From Komarekiella delphini-convector SJRDD-AB1 (GTDB lineage: Bacteria > Cyanobacteriota > Cyanobacteriia > Cyanobacteriales > Nostocaceae), in assembly GCF_014831675.1 (NCBI RefSeq), contig NZ_VJXY01000019.1:62001-126000 (forward strand): a stretch of 64,000 bases of DNA. Reading direction: 5' to 3'. The position numbers and the translations under genes were made by a program. The notes beneath the pieces were generated by a model. That model did not search any database, was not told the origin of the DNA, and worked only from the letters and a program-made list of their open reading frames with translations. Positions 36,383 through 45,329 of the stretch are shown here, one piece after another. Every line of letters starts with the position of its first letter. The stretch's first letter is position 1.

Positions 36383-36799
36383 ATGTCAACTCCTAATCAT
36401 CAGAATCTCACCGCTGAAGAAGCGAGAAAAATCCTGAATAAATTCAACTGTCTAGACATTGCACCTGTACTTAAGCCATCAGAAAAAGCGATAACTCGTC
36501 ATGCTTTAATTTTGCTTAGTAGCCTTTCTGATTATCAAATTTTAGGCATTTGCGCTGATACAGCAGAGGAAGGAATTTTGGCTATGAAAACTTATTCTCT
36601 GGCTTTTGGTTATGAAGCGCCTAACAATTTACCTACATCTGAAGGGCCAGTTTATATAAAATTAAATGGCAAAAATGGCTTGTGTTATCTAGATTCCTAT
36701 CTCGGACATCATCGAGGCGTACTAGTATCTTGCCAATCTTACCAAGAAGGAGGAGTCAACGAAATGTATGGACACTTACCTTTGGATTTATTTGTATAG
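36383..36799 (+). CDS. DUF1824 family protein
   Basis: 138 residues, soluble, of unknown function and restricted mainly to cyanobacteria and plants. Recognisable stretches are SDYQILGICADTAEEGILAMKTY, GPVYIKLNGKNGLCYLDSY and HRGVLVSCQSYQEGGVNEMYGHLPLDLF. No catalytic motif is evident. It lies 70 bp before the ABC-F gene on the same strand. Confidence 0.85.
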   Translation: MSTPNHQNLTAEEARKILNKFNCLDIAPVLKPSEKAITRHALILLSSLSDYQILGICADTAEEGILAMKTYSLAFGYEAPNNLPTSEGPVYIKLNGKNGLCYLDSYLGHHRGVLVSCQSYQEGGVNEMYGHLPLDLFV

Positions 36800-36871
36800 A
36801 ATTTGGCAAATGTAGGTAGGACGTATGTCTTGCCTACTGAACTAATAACTAATAAAAGATTACTAAATATT

Positions 36872-38800
36872 ATGAGTATTATTACACTACAATCAGTTAA
36901 AAAAGACTTTGGCATCAAAGAAATTCTCATTGATGCTAGTTTTAGTCTTGATGCTACAGATAAAGTTGGTTTAATTGGTACTAACGGTTCTGGTAAATCG
37001 ACATTATTAAAGATGATAGCAGGACTAGAACCAATCGATAGTGGTCAAATTTTAGTCAACTCTGGTTCTAAAATTATCTATTTACCCCAACAACCAGATT
37101 TAGATGAAAATCACACAGTTTTAGAACAAGTTTTCGCTGATAGTGGCGAACACATGGCTTTGGTGCGTGAGTACGAAGAACTTTCAGATAAACTAGCTCA
37201 TTATCCAGATGACAGTCAGTTAATGTCTCGCCTTTCTGCGGTAATGCAAAGTATGGATGCAAACGGCGGTTGGGAATTAGAAACAAACGCCAAAATTATC
37301 CTCACTAAGTTAGGAATTTCTGACTTTGACGCCAAAATCGGTACTTTGTCTGGAGGCTATCGCAAGCGCATTGCTTTAGCATCAGCACTGCTATCAGAAC
37401 CCGATGTTTTACTCATGGATGAGCCAACAAACCATCTTGATGCTCTTTCTGTGGAATGGTTACAAAGTTATTTGAATCGTTATCGTGGCGCACTTTTTCT
37501 GATAACTCACGATCGCTACTTTTTAGATCGTGTTACCAATCGCATCGTTGAAATTGACCGAGGCGACATTTACACTTACACAGGCAACTATTCATATTAC
37601 CTCGAAAAGAAAGCCTTAGCTGAAGAATCTGCCGTTAGCAGTCAACGCAAACATCAAGGCGTGTTGCGGCGCGAGTTGGAATGGCTTAAACGTGGCCCAA
37701 AAGCTAGAAGTACTAAGCAAAAAGCTAGAATTGACCGCGCTCATGCTCTGCGAGACACTGAGTTTAAGCAAGTTCAGGGTAAAGTTGATATTTCTACAGT
37801 TGGTCGTCGTATAGGCAAAAAAGTTATTGAACTAAATCAAATTTCTAAAGCCTACGATGGCCGCACTCTAATTAATAATTTTAGCTATGAATTTAGTCCA
37901 GAAGACCGCATTGGCATCATTGGCGGTAACGGTGCAGGTAAATCCACACTAATGGATATGATTACCGGGCGGGTTCAGCCTGATTCTGGCAGTGTAGAAA
38001 TTGGTGGTACAATTCATATCGGTTATTTTGACCAGCATTCTGAAGAATTACTCACAGCATTGAACGAAGATCAGCGCGTGATTGACTATATCAAAGAAGA
38101 AGGAGAATTTGTCAAAATAACCGACGGTACTCAAATTACTGCTTCTCAAATGCTGGAGCGGTTTCTGTTTCCAGGAAACCAGCAATATGCACCAATTCAT
38201 AAACTGTCTGGTGGAGAAAAACGCCGTTTATTTCTATTGCGGGTGCTGATGAGTGCGCCCAATGTTTTGATTTTAGATGAACCGACAAATGATTTAGATG
38301 TACAAACATTGGCAGTCTTAGAGGACTATTTAGAAGATTTTGTAGGCTGTGTAATTGTAGTTTCTCACGATCGCTACTTTCTCGACCGTACTATAGACAC
38401 AATTTTTTCTTTTGAAGAAGGCGGCAATCTCCGGCAATATCCAGGTAATTACTCAGTTTATCTAGACTATAAAAAAGCCGAAGAAGCACAGCAACAAGCC
38501 GCTAATACCAAGGAAAAGCAAAAAAATGTAGAAGTTCAAAAAGCTGCATCTGTGCCCAAAGAAGTAGAGAATAAAAAGCGGCGTGGTCTATCAAATTGGG
38601 AAAAAAAAGAATGGATGCAGTTGGAAGGTAAAATTGCTCAGTTAGAAACAGAGAAAGCAGAAGCCGAAAAAATGTTAACAAACGTTTCTCCAGGAAATTA
38701 TAGCCAAGTTCAAAAACTCTATGAACAGGTGGAATCGCTCAAGCAAGCGATTGATGTGGCGACTGAACGCTGGTTAGAATTGGCTGAGATAGAGTCTTAA
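36872..38800 (+). CDS. ABC-F family ATPase (Uup-like)
   Basis: 642 residues with two ATPase domains and no membrane segments. Domain 1 has GTNGSGKST and LSGGYRKRIALA with LLMDEPTNHLD. Domain 2 has GGNGAGKST and LSGGEKRRLFLLR with LILDEPTNDLD. The linker between them contains RGPKARSTKQKARIDRA. The C-terminal tail (about 555-640) is a coiled coil as in Uup. ABC-F proteins act on ribosomes or on DNA/replication intermediates. The frame opens at 36803 but the ATG at 36872 (MSIITLQSVKKDFG) is the natural start. Confidence 0.92.
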   Translation: MSIITLQSVKKDFGIKEILIDASFSLDATDKVGLIGTNGSGKSTLLKMIAGLEPIDSGQILVNSGSKIIYLPQQPDLDENHTVLEQVFADSGEHMALVREYEELSDKLAHYPDDSQLMSRLSAVMQSMDANGGWELETNAKIILTKLGISDFDAKIGTLSGGYRKRIALASALLSEPDVLLMDEPTNHLDALSVEWLQSYLNRYRGALFLITHDRYFLDRVTNRIVEIDRGDIYTYTGNYSYYLEKKALAEESAVSSQRKHQGVLRRELEWLKRGPKARSTKQKARIDRAHALRDTEFKQVQGKVDISTVGRRIGKKVIELNQISKAYDGRTLINNFSYEFSPEDRIGIIGGNGAGKSTLMDMITGRVQPDSGSVEIGGTIHIGYFDQHSEELLTALNEDQRVIDYIKEEGEFVKITDGTQITASQMLERFLFPGNQQYAPIHKLSGGEKRRLFLLRVLMSAPNVLILDEPTNDLDVQTLAVLEDYLEDFVGCVIVVSHDRYFLDRTIDTIFSFEEGGNLRQYPGNYSVYLDYKKAEEAQQQAANTKEKQKNVEVQKAASVPKEVENKKRRGLSNWEKKEWMQLEGKIAQLETEKAEAEKMLTNVSPGNYSQVQKLYEQVESLKQAIDVATERWLELAEIES

Positions 38801-38912
38801 TAATTAGGTGGTGAAGCAGCAACGGCAGAAATTGCCCGCGTTATTCAAGATGTGGCGCGATGGTAGCGGTGATTTAACAGTTATCAGTTCTTTACACATC
38901 ACCTAGTTACAG

Positions 38913-39314
38913 CTATTCAACCCAGTTCTCTAATAACAGCATAGGAATGCGAGAGAATTCTCGGACGTTATTGGTGACGAGAGTAACTCCTAAACTTAGA
39001 GCATGAGAGGCGATGAGCATATCCATTGCACCAATGATCAGTCCTCGACTTTCGAGATCACTTCTAATACTGCCGTAAATAGTCGCAGATGCTTGATTGA
39101 ATTCAACAATTTCTAAAGGTAGCAAAAATTGTAGCAGGGCGGTGCGGTTCTTCTCTTGTTGTCGGCTTTTAGCGACTCCGTATTCGAGTTCAGCAACAGT
39201 GATGGAGGAGATACCCACATCAGGAATGTTAAGGGTTTGAAATCTATCTAGCACTTTTTGGGGTTTTTGCTTGATGAGGTAAATGCAGATATTGGTATCA
39301 AGCAGGTATAGCAT
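38913..39314 (-). CDS. vapC: VapC-type PIN-domain ribonuclease toxin
   Basis: 133 residues. The PIN catalytic acids are visible: Asp in YLLDTNICIYLI, Glu in VAELEYG, Asp in GAMDMLIASHA and a late acid position near VTNNVREFSRIP. VapC toxins cut tRNA or rRNA. The gene is intact and directly abuts its antitoxin gene upstream (1-bp spacing), so this pair is probably functional, in contrast to the PIN genes at 44.9 and 45.8 kb. Confidence 0.92.
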   Translation of the reverse strand: MLYLLDTNICIYLIKQKPQKVLDRFQTLNIPDVGISSITVAELEYGVAKSRQQEKNRTALLQFLLPLEIVEFNQASATIYGSIRSDLESRGLIIGAMDMLIASHALSLGVTLVTNNVREFSRIPMLLLENWVE

Positions 39315-39542
39315 TTACAAACTTTCTCTAGTGTCGATTAGTGGCTGGTCTCTAGTAGTCATGAAATCATCGGAGAAATTGTCTAGACTCTCAATGAGAG
39401 ATTGCCAGGGGTTATCTTTGGCAATCAGAACAATAGCGTTACCAATTTTTTTGATATAGACTTCTGTGCCAGTGAGTTTAAAATCTTCAGGCAAAATAAC
39501 AATTTGGTGAGTACCATCAGTGCTGAGTTTAGCGGTGTTCAT
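39315..39542 (-). CDS. vapB: VapB-type antitoxin
   Basis: 75 residues. The N-terminus MNTAKLSTDGTHQIVILPEDFKLTGTEVYIKKIGNAIVLI is a AbrB/SpoVT-like swapped-hairpin DNA-binding domain. The acidic tail (about 45-75) would wrap the VapC toxin. The stop is immediately followed by the vapC start. Such antitoxins usually repress their own promoter. Confidence 0.88.
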   Translation of the reverse strand: MNTAKLSTDGTHQIVILPEDFKLTGTEVYIKKIGNAIVLIAKDNPWQSLIESLDNFSDDFMTTRDQPLIDTRESL

Positions 39543-39722
39543 AATCTGACTTTTCTTCTGTTGTAGTTGCTCATCGTTAAACTATAGCGCTTCTCATTTG
39601 GATGTCATACACTACAATCCAGTTTTATCGTAATAAAAATTATCAAGCATCTATGAAAAATGCGATCGCTGTTAAGCGTGCCGCAGGTATCGCCTTTTGC
39701 TCAACTTTATCCATCTTCTATG

Positions 39723-39935
39723 AACGCGATATTCATCCTTAACATCGCGACATTCATAAGCAATATCACAATATTTGTCATTAACATTGCGATTTTAGTT
39801 ATCGATATCGCGATATTCATCCTTAACATCGCGATATTCATAAGCAATATCACGATATTTGTCGTCAACATTGCGATTTTAGTTATTGATATCGTGATAT
39901 TCATCCTTAACATTGCGATTTTTGTCACTAACATT
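39723..39935. repeat. 21-bp minisatellite with 84-bp higher-order period
   Basis: Ten consecutive 21-bp units of the kind AACATCGCGATATTCATCCTT occur with no gap. Units differ in the last part, and types 1-2-3-4 repeat in that order (1-2-3-4, 1'-2'-3'-4', 1''). It thus has an 84-bp super-period. All units are open in frame for a heptad protein NIAIFIL. The opposite strand is open too (IAMLRMNI-like). Neither frame has a good ribosome site. Confidence 0.85.
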
Positions 39936-40145
39936 AAGGCAATGTCTACGACGAGCTTCTCTACAAAAGGCTTTGCCAATGCTTACGTAAATAAGACCAA
40001 GTGCAAAATACGAATCAAGAAAAATTACTTATATTTCTGGGCTAATCTTATTCAATAAAGTATATGTATTCACTAATTTTACTGCACCAGAAAACAGCTT
40101 CATTAGGTCAAAATAGTTCTTAATCTTCCTCTAAGGAGTATATTT

Positions 40146-40541
40146 ATGCCACGTCAGAAACGTACATCTCGTGTTCTAGAAAAAGCTGAATTCAGATCTG
40201 CTGGACTAAAAGCAATCGATCCAAATATGAATTTTGATGATAGTTGCAATTTACAAAACCTGGCTCAATCAATTGAGCAGTTACGCACTATGCTTGATGC
40301 TTATAACGCCGCTCTCGCTGTGGTTGACTCTTCCAAAACTAAGATTGATGAGATGGAAAAAAGCTTGAGTAATCTTTCAGACAAGTTGCTGAGGGGAGTT
40401 GCTTTTAAGTACGGCAGAAACAGCAGCGAATATGAAATAGCGGGTGGCATTCGTGACAGTGAACGTGTACGCAAAAGCAGGTTAACCCGCTTTAAAGCTG
40501 GTACAGGGCAAATATTAGATGAAAATGCGAAAACTGCATAG
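40146..40541 (+). CDS. Hypothetical protein, helical
   Basis: 131 residues, basic, with no signal peptide. A helical middle (LQNLAQSIEQLRTMLDAYNAAL, TKIDEMEKSLSNLSDKLLRG) precedes a charged C-terminus with AFKYGRNSSEYEIAGGIRDSERVRKSR. AAGGAG is 7 nt upstream of the ATG, so it is likely translated. No family recognised. Confidence 0.7.
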   Translation: MPRQKRTSRVLEKAEFRSAGLKAIDPNMNFDDSCNLQNLAQSIEQLRTMLDAYNAALAVVDSSKTKIDEMEKSLSNLSDKLLRGVAFKYGRNSSEYEIAGGIRDSERVRKSRLTRFKAGTGQILDENAKTA

Positions 40542-40581
40542 ATGGCAATAGAATTTTCGATTTTGGATTGAACAAAACCCT

Positions 40582-40610
40582 GTAGAGACGTTGCATTGCA
40601 ACGTCTCTAC
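40582..40610. repeat. Perfect palindrome GTAGAGACGTTGC...
   Basis: GTAGAGACGTTGCA and its exact reverse complement flank a single T. This motif is a known kind of dispersed repeat in cyanobacteria. It lies between the hypothetical gene and the importer operon and may serve as a transcription stop. Confidence 0.65.
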
Positions 40611-40712
40611 TTAATTACAAATTACGAATTAGTATTGGGTGTTAGTATGCTAGCAAAATCAGCACATAATACATATAACCAGTAACCAGCTAGCGTCCAC
40701 CAAAAGCCACCC

Positions 40713-41471
40713 ATGCCGCAAAATAATCAAATAGCTGTTGAATTTCGCCATGTCACCTTTAGCCGCAATCATCGCCCCTTGGTATCGAATCTCAATTTCA
40801 GCATCCGCCAAGGAGAAGCATTAGTATTACTCGGACGCAGTGGTAGCGGCAAAACTACGACAATGAAGTTAATTAATCGCCTATTTACACCCACACAAGG
40901 CGAAGTTTTATTTGATGGCATTCCTACAACTCAATGGAACGAAATTAAATTGCGGCGAAAGATTGGTTATGTAATTCAAGAAACTGGTTTATTTCCCCAT
41001 TTTAGTGTTGAACGTAATGTAGGTTTAGTCCCCGCGTTGGAAGGTTGGCAACCTAAACAAATCAAAACGCGGGTTTATGAATTGTTGCAATTAGTAGGCT
41101 TAGAACCAGCACAATTTGCCCAGCGTTACCCTCATGAACTTTCGGGAGGGCAAAAGCAAAGAGTCGGTGTCGCCAGGGCTTTAGCAGCAGACCCGCCAGT
41201 ATTATTAATGGATGAACCCTTTGGCGCACTCGACCCAATTACGCGCCTAGAACTCCAACAAGAGTTTCGGCGTTTGCAACAGGAATTAGGCAAAACAGCT
41301 GTTTTTGTCACCCACGATATTCAAGAAGCCTTTGTTTTGGCATCGAGAATTGGTTTAATGTATGGGGGAGAATTGGTAGTATTAGGGACAACAGATGAAT
41401 TTATGCGATCGCAACACCCAGAAAGCCTAGCCTTTCTTCAATGTCTGCGTTCCCTGAAAGATACTTTATGA
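40713..41471 (+). CDS. ABC transporter ATPase, glycine betaine/choline (OpuBA-like) importer
   Basis: 252 residues. Walker A GRSGSGKTT, Q-loop GYVIQETGLFPHFSV, signature LSGGQKQRVGVARALA, Walker B LLMDEPFGALD and switch TFVTHDI-like (VFVTHDIQEAF). QETGLFPH is the pattern of the osmoprotectant (OpuA/B, ProV-like) group. It lacks the C-terminal CBS domains of ProV/OpuCA. It powers the permease that follows; its stop overlaps the permease start by 4 nt (ATGA). Confidence 0.9.
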   Translation: MPQNNQIAVEFRHVTFSRNHRPLVSNLNFSIRQGEALVLLGRSGSGKTTTMKLINRLFTPTQGEVLFDGIPTTQWNEIKLRRKIGYVIQETGLFPHFSVERNVGLVPALEGWQPKQIKTRVYELLQLVGLEPAQFAQRYPHELSGGQKQRVGVARALAADPPVLLMDEPFGALDPITRLELQQEFRRLQQELGKTAVFVTHDIQEAFVLASRIGLMYGGELVVLGTTDEFMRSQHPESLAFLQCLRSLKDTL

Positions 41472-42091
41472 AAGATTTCTTCCTTGTTAAGTATGCTCCA
41501 GAAATCCTTCAGCATACTCTAGAACATTTATTTTTGGTGGGTATTGCTATCAGTATTGCCATATTTGTAGGCATTCCACTAGGTATTTTGATTACACGCA
41601 AAACCTATCTTCGCCAACCAATTCTTGGGATAGCAAATGTTTTGCAAACTATACCTAGTTTGGCACTGTTTGGTTTACTCATCCCTCTTGCTGGAATTGG
41701 TGTAGTACCAGCAATTATTGCTTTGACTTTATATTCTTTTTTACCAATAATTCGTAACACCTACACAGGTATCACTAATGTAGATCCAGCTATTCGAGAA
41801 GCTGGTAGAGGGATGGGAATGACAGATACACAATTGTTGTTGCAAGTTGAGATTCCCTTGGCAATGGGAGTGATTTTAGCAGGGGTACGAGTAGCAACTG
41901 TAATTGCTATTGGTATTGCAACCATCGCCGCTGCAATTGGTGCTGGTGGTTTGGGAGTGTTTATTTTTCGTGGAATATCAGTAGTCAATGATCAGTTAAT
42001 TCTAGCTGGGGCGTTTCCAGCGGCAGTAATTGCCTTACTGGCTGACTTAATAATTGGATGGATAGAGAATAAACTAAAAATTAAAAACTAA
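41468..42091 (+). CDS. ABC transporter permease, glycine betaine/choline (OpuBB-like)
   Basis: About 207 residues with five or six helices. The binding-protein-dependent transport signature lies in the loop REAGRGMGMTDTQLLLQVEIPLAMGVILAGVR. IPLGILITRKTYLRQP and NVLQTIPSLALFGLLIPL are shared with OpuBB/OpuCB. The start is ATG 41468, overlapping the ATPase stop; an in-frame ATG at 41441 lies inside the ATPase gene. The substrate-binding protein follows 7 bp later. Confidence 0.92.
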   Translation: MKDFFLVKYAPEILQHTLEHLFLVGIAISIAIFVGIPLGILITRKTYLRQPILGIANVLQTIPSLALFGLLIPLAGIGVVPAIIALTLYSFLPIIRNTYTGITNVDPAIREAGRGMGMTDTQLLLQVEIPLAMGVILAGVRVATVIAIGIATIAAAIGAGGLGVFIFRGISVVNDQLILAGAFPAAVIALLADLIIGWIENKLKIKN

Positions 42092-42098
42092 GCAAGTC

Positions 42099-43037
42099 AT
42101 GAAAAGATTTTTAATATTTTGCTTTTTAAGTTTTGCTTTGTTACTACTAATCACCAGCTGCAAACCTAACTTAAGTAATAGTAGCAGTGGTGGTAATATT
42201 ATCGTTGCTTCCAAAGATTTTACTGAACAAGATATTTTGGGAGAACTCTTAGCACAGCAAATTGAGGCGACAACTAATTTAAAAGTAGATCGTCGTCCTC
42301 GTTTGGGTGGTTCTTTCATCTGTCATAGTGCTATTACTTCCGGCAAAATTGATGCATATATTGAATATACAGGCACAGCTTTTACTGGGATTTTAAAACA
42401 AAAAGTAGTTAGCAATCCCAAAGAAGTTTATGACAAGTTAAAACAAGCTTATGCCCAGCAATTCAATTTGGAAGTAATGCCATCTTTAGGTTTTGAAAAC
42501 ACTTTTGCGATGATTATTCGCGGTGAAGACGCTAAGCGCTACAACATTCAAACTCTTTCTCAAGTTAGTCAATATACACCGCAGTGGCGTGGCGGTTTTG
42601 GCTATGAATTTTTGGAGCGAGAAGATGGTTTTCCAGGATTAGCTAAAACTTATGGCTTACGTTTTGCCAAACCACCCCAAATTATGGACTTGGGTTTAGT
42701 ATATCGTGCTCTGGTGCAAAAGCAAGTGGATATGGTGGCGGGTAGTTCTACAGATGGTCAAATTTCTCGCTTGGGTGTAGTGGTGTTAAAAGATGATAAA
42801 CAGTATTTTCCTCCTTATGAAGCAGCACCAATTTTTCGTCAAGAAACTTTACAGAAATATCCAGAATTAAGAAAGGCGATCGCTCAACTTGCTGGTAAAA
42901 TTTCGGCAGATGAAATGCGACAATTAAATAATTTAGTTGAGGGTGAATTACGCAACATTAAAGATGTTGTCCAGGAGTTCCGCAAGTTAAAAGGATTAGA
43001 TTCTTTTAAAAACACTAAAAAACCTGTTTCTGCTTAG
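42099..43037 (+). CDS. Lipoprotein substrate-binding protein of the glycine betaine/choline importer (OpuBC/OpuAC-like)
   Basis: 312 residues. Signal peptide MKRFLIFCFLSFALLLLITS with Cys in LITSC as lipid anchor. IVASKDFTEQDILGELLAQQIEA is the family hallmark, then GKIDAYIEYTGTAF and VYRALVQKQVDMVAGSSTDG. Cyanobacterial OpuBC-like proteins bind quaternary amines such as glycine betaine; the exact ligand is not fixed by sequence here. It is the last gene of a tight three-gene operon (ATPase, permease, binding protein) that would serve osmotic protection. Confidence 0.9.
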   Translation: MKRFLIFCFLSFALLLLITSCKPNLSNSSSGGNIIVASKDFTEQDILGELLAQQIEATTNLKVDRRPRLGGSFICHSAITSGKIDAYIEYTGTAFTGILKQKVVSNPKEVYDKLKQAYAQQFNLEVMPSLGFENTFAMIIRGEDAKRYNIQTLSQVSQYTPQWRGGFGYEFLEREDGFPGLAKTYGLRFAKPPQIMDLGLVYRALVQKQVDMVAGSSTDGQISRLGVVVLKDDKQYFPPYEAAPIFRQETLQKYPELRKAIAQLAGKISADEMRQLNNLVEGELRNIKDVVQEFRKLKGLDSFKNTKKPVSA

Positions 43038-43204
43038 TATGATGGTGTTAATAAGGTTCGGATGAGCGCTTTTCACTTTTATAGTGATCTGGGAAAAGGT
43101 TAAGGGGTCAAGGGTAAAGGATGTATTTAAAACATCAGTCATTTATCCTTTAACTAAACTGTATTGATAGTGGTATGATATGAATTTATTTAATTGATTT
43201 AGCT

Positions 43205-43945
43205 ATGAATAACACTTTCTTAAAATCTACCAAAACATTACTTAAAGCTTCAATTATTGGGTTGTATATCTCTAGTGGAACTGTTTTATCTCAAACATTA
43301 TCTCTTTCACCTAATTTGATTAGTTTTAATTCAGATGAAGGAGAAAAGCTATTAATTGACAGCAAATCGAGAGAAGATTTTTTTCCACTGAGTATGCAGT
43401 TTATTACCCAAAATAATCAAGCATATTGTGGTATTGCTAGTATTGTTATGGTGCTGAATGGCTTGCAAATTCCTGCACCAGAAGCACCACAATACAAGCC
43501 TTATCGAGTATTCACTCAAGAAAACTTTTTTAATAATGAAGCTACAAAAAAAGTATTAGCTCCTGAGATTGTCTCTCGTCAAGGAATGACTCTAGAGCAA
43601 TTGGGAGGATTATTAGCTAGCTACGGTGTTAAAGTTAATGTTTACCACGCAGCCAACACTAATTTAGAACAGTTTCGTAAATTAGCAGCAGAAAATTTGA
43701 AACAGCCGAAAAACTTCGTTTTAATTAACTATTTACGTAAAGAAATTGGTCAAGAAAAAGGCGGACATATTTCCCCATTAGCAGCATATAATGAGCAGAC
43801 AGATAGATTTTTAATTATGGATGTTTCTCGTTACAAATATCCGCCAGTTTGGGTAAAGACAACAGATTTATGGAAGGCGATGGCAACCACTGATTCTGAT
43901 TCAGGTAAAACACGCGGCTTTGTATTTGTGAGTAAAGGGTCTTAA
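43205..43945 (+). CDS. Phytochelatin synthase-like cysteine peptidase
   Basis: 246 residues, papain-like fold. The catalytic triad is Cys75 in QAYCGIAS, His188 in GGHISPLAAY and Asp206 in LIMDVSRY. The protein has only the N-terminal catalytic half of plant phytochelatin synthase, as in the Nostoc homologue, which cleaves glutathione to gamma-Glu-Cys and makes few phytochelatins. The N-terminal 30 residues look like a signal peptide (LLKASIIGLYISSGTVLSQT), so it may act outside the cytoplasm. It stands alone, downstream of the importer operon. Confidence 0.9.
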   Translation: MNNTFLKSTKTLLKASIIGLYISSGTVLSQTLSLSPNLISFNSDEGEKLLIDSKSREDFFPLSMQFITQNNQAYCGIASIVMVLNGLQIPAPEAPQYKPYRVFTQENFFNNEATKKVLAPEIVSRQGMTLEQLGGLLASYGVKVNVYHAANTNLEQFRKLAAENLKQPKNFVLINYLRKEIGQEKGGHISPLAAYNEQTDRFLIMDVSRYKYPPVWVKTTDLWKAMATTDSDSGKTRGFVFVSKGS

Positions 43946-44009
43946 TATAGCGTTTCCGAATCTGCTGAGGTACGAATTTATCTGTCTTGAAAAGTTTTAA
44001 TAGTTAATA

Positions 44010-44130
44010 AAAGTGTGTAGGCGTAGCCAGCCGTAGGCATCGCTTGTTATGGAAAAGTAGTGCTTTAGCGGAGTCTTACTGGAGCGATCGCCTTTCAGAA
44101 AGCTTCAAAAACACAGTGTAGAGGCATAGC
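44010..44130. repeat. Dispersed repeat (GGCGTAGCC / GTTATGGAA / GCGATCGC type), copy 1
   Basis: It contains TAGGCGTAGCCAGCCGTAGGCATCGC, TTGTTATGGAA and GGAGCGATCGCCTTTCAGAAAGCTTCAAAAACACAG-like blocks. The same blocks in the same order occur at 45,335-45,485 and, shorter, at 47,380-47,445. Copy 1 supplies the false C-terminus of the truncated toxin. Confidence 0.7.
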
Positions 44131-44235
44131 GGCTTTCGTCTGTCCACTTGATTGCAATGTTAGGTTCTCGTACCAACTGTACGCTTCATTGAATTCTTCC
44201 TGAACTTCTGGGCGAAATACCAGGACATAATTCAT
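44095..44235 (-). pseudogene. Truncated RelE/ParE-type toxin
   Basis: The first 24 codons, MNYVLVFRPEVQEEFNEAYS and WYEN, look like the start of a RelE/ParE-superfamily toxin of about 95 residues. After that the reading frame runs 22 codons into dispersed repeat sequence and stops. The ATG overlaps the stop of the antitoxin gene (ATGA), the usual arrangement of this TA family. The toxin core with the catalytic C-terminal half is missing, so it is certainly inactive. Confidence 0.75.
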
Positions 44236-44547
44236 TGCTGTCCCTTAATTGATGCTTTGATTTCTTCCCAAGTCAGCACATTATCTGGATTTGAATCGTA
44301 ATCAGCTATTCGACAATCAAGCTCTTGCTTCTGTGCATCGGTTAAATCAGGGTAAACTTGCTCTGCTGCGATGCTATCCCAAATTGCCTGCACAATACGG
44401 ATTCTATCTTCAACACTCAGAGTTGCAATCTCGTTCAAAGTAGCTGTGATGTCCATGCTGATTCATTTGGAGGAACAAGTAAGCGACTGATACACCTCAA
44501 ATATAACGGAGAAGATTTTCTCCATCAAATTGAACGCTGTAATTGAC
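44224..44547. repeat. 324-bp direct duplication, copy A
   Basis: Bases 44224-44547 match 46274-46597 over their full length with a single difference noticed (GATGCTTT against GATACTTT, Ala to Val in the antitoxin). The copies include the antitoxin gene, its upstream region and the first four toxin codons. They are 2050 bp apart and in the same orientation. Confidence 0.9.
44232..44456 (-). CDS. Addiction-module antitoxin (TIGR02574 type), copy A
   Basis: 74 residues. MDITATLNEIATLSVEDRIRI, VQAIWDSIAAE and LTDAQKQELDCRIADYDSNPD belong to the putative addiction module component family that pairs with RelE/ParE toxins. The gene is intact, with GGAGG near the ATG. Its toxin gene, overlapping by 4 nt, is truncated (44095-44235), so this is an orphan. 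It may counter a related toxin encoded elsewhere. Confidence 0.85.
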   Translation of the reverse strand: MDITATLNEIATLSVEDRIRIVQAIWDSIAAEQVYPDLTDAQKQELDCRIADYDSNPDNVLTWEEIKASIKGQQ

Positions 44548-44670
44548 AATGTTACTATCAAAAATTTCACAACAAGCCGCTTTGCATCTATGCTCGTTTG
44601 TAAAATAAAGAAATGCATTCTGTCTGTGTATATTTGACTTAGAATCCAGAGAAATAAAAGTGTAAATTTT

Positions 44671-44892
44671 ATGTCTAATTATCAAGAAGTACTATTCCAA
44701 GCTCAAAGCCTAACTCCTGAGGAGCAAATACGCTTAATTGAAGACTTGTCAAGTTTAATTCGTCAACAGGTGACGATGACACCCAAGCAAAAACACAGCA
44801 TCCTCGAATTACGTGGGTTAGGTAAAGAAATCTGGAATGGTATTGATGCTCAAGAATACGTTAATCAGGAACGGGATTCATGGAATGGCTAG
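44671..44892 (+). CDS. Antitoxin of a VapBC-like pair
   Basis: 73 residues. MSNYQEVLFQAQSLTPEEQIRL, IEDLSSLI and a C-terminal GIDAQEYVNQERDSWNG are typical of small cyanobacterial antitoxins placed upstream of PIN-domain genes. The frame is intact and overlaps the PIN gene by 13 nt (44880-44892). Its PIN partner carries a nonsense codon. Confidence 0.8.
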   Translation: MSNYQEVLFQAQSLTPEEQIRLIEDLSSLIRQQVTMTPKQKHSILELRGLGKEIWNGIDAQEYVNQERDSWNG

Positions 44893-45323
44893 TCCAGCTA
44901 CAGGGACAAATTGTGGGTTTGGATACTGCTCCACTAATTTACTTTATTGAAGAAAATCCCAATTATTTGGATGTTGTAGATGCTTTTTTTGAAGCGATGT
45001 TTCGTGGTGAGTTTAGGGTTGTAACATCAGTTTTGACTATTACGGAAGTGTTAGTCTATCCCTTGCGACAAGGAAACACAGCATTAGCTCAACAATATCG
45101 TGAAATTCTATTTAATTCCCAAGGTTTGACTACTATCGAAGTTTTTCCCGACATTGGTGAAAATGCTGCATAATTAAAGGCAGATTATAACTTAAGAACC
45201 CCAGATGCTATTCACATGGCTACTGCTATTCGTGGAGGTGCATCATTATTCTTAACAAATGATGCGCGGTTGCCATCGTTACCAAGATTAACCGTGTTAG
45301 TGTTGGAGCAATTAATAGTTTGA
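44880..45323 (+). pseudogene. PIN-domain toxin (VapC-like) interrupted by an in-frame TAA
   Basis: Codons 1-97 encode MEWLVQLQGQIVGLDTAPLI and YFIEENP, with TITEVLVYPLRQGN, so two of the PIN acids are present. A TAA at 45171-45173 follows IGENAA. The same frame then continues without another stop to 45323: LKADYNLRTPDAIHMATAI, ...LFLTNDARLP, which holds the remaining PIN acids (Asp in TPDAIHMA and TNDARL). A single base change explains the break, so inactivation looks recent. A sequencing error or readthrough is the alternative. Confidence 0.88.
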
Positions 45324-45329
45324 GTATTT

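Noticed and set aside
39723-39935. CRISPR array
   Set aside because: Units are contiguous at 21 bp with no unique spacers. No cas gene is in the window.
39707-39979. Antisense open frame through the minisatellite as a membrane protein gene
   Set aside because: Both strands are open only because the 21-bp unit has no stops. No ribosome site and a pure repeat sequence make a gene unlikely.
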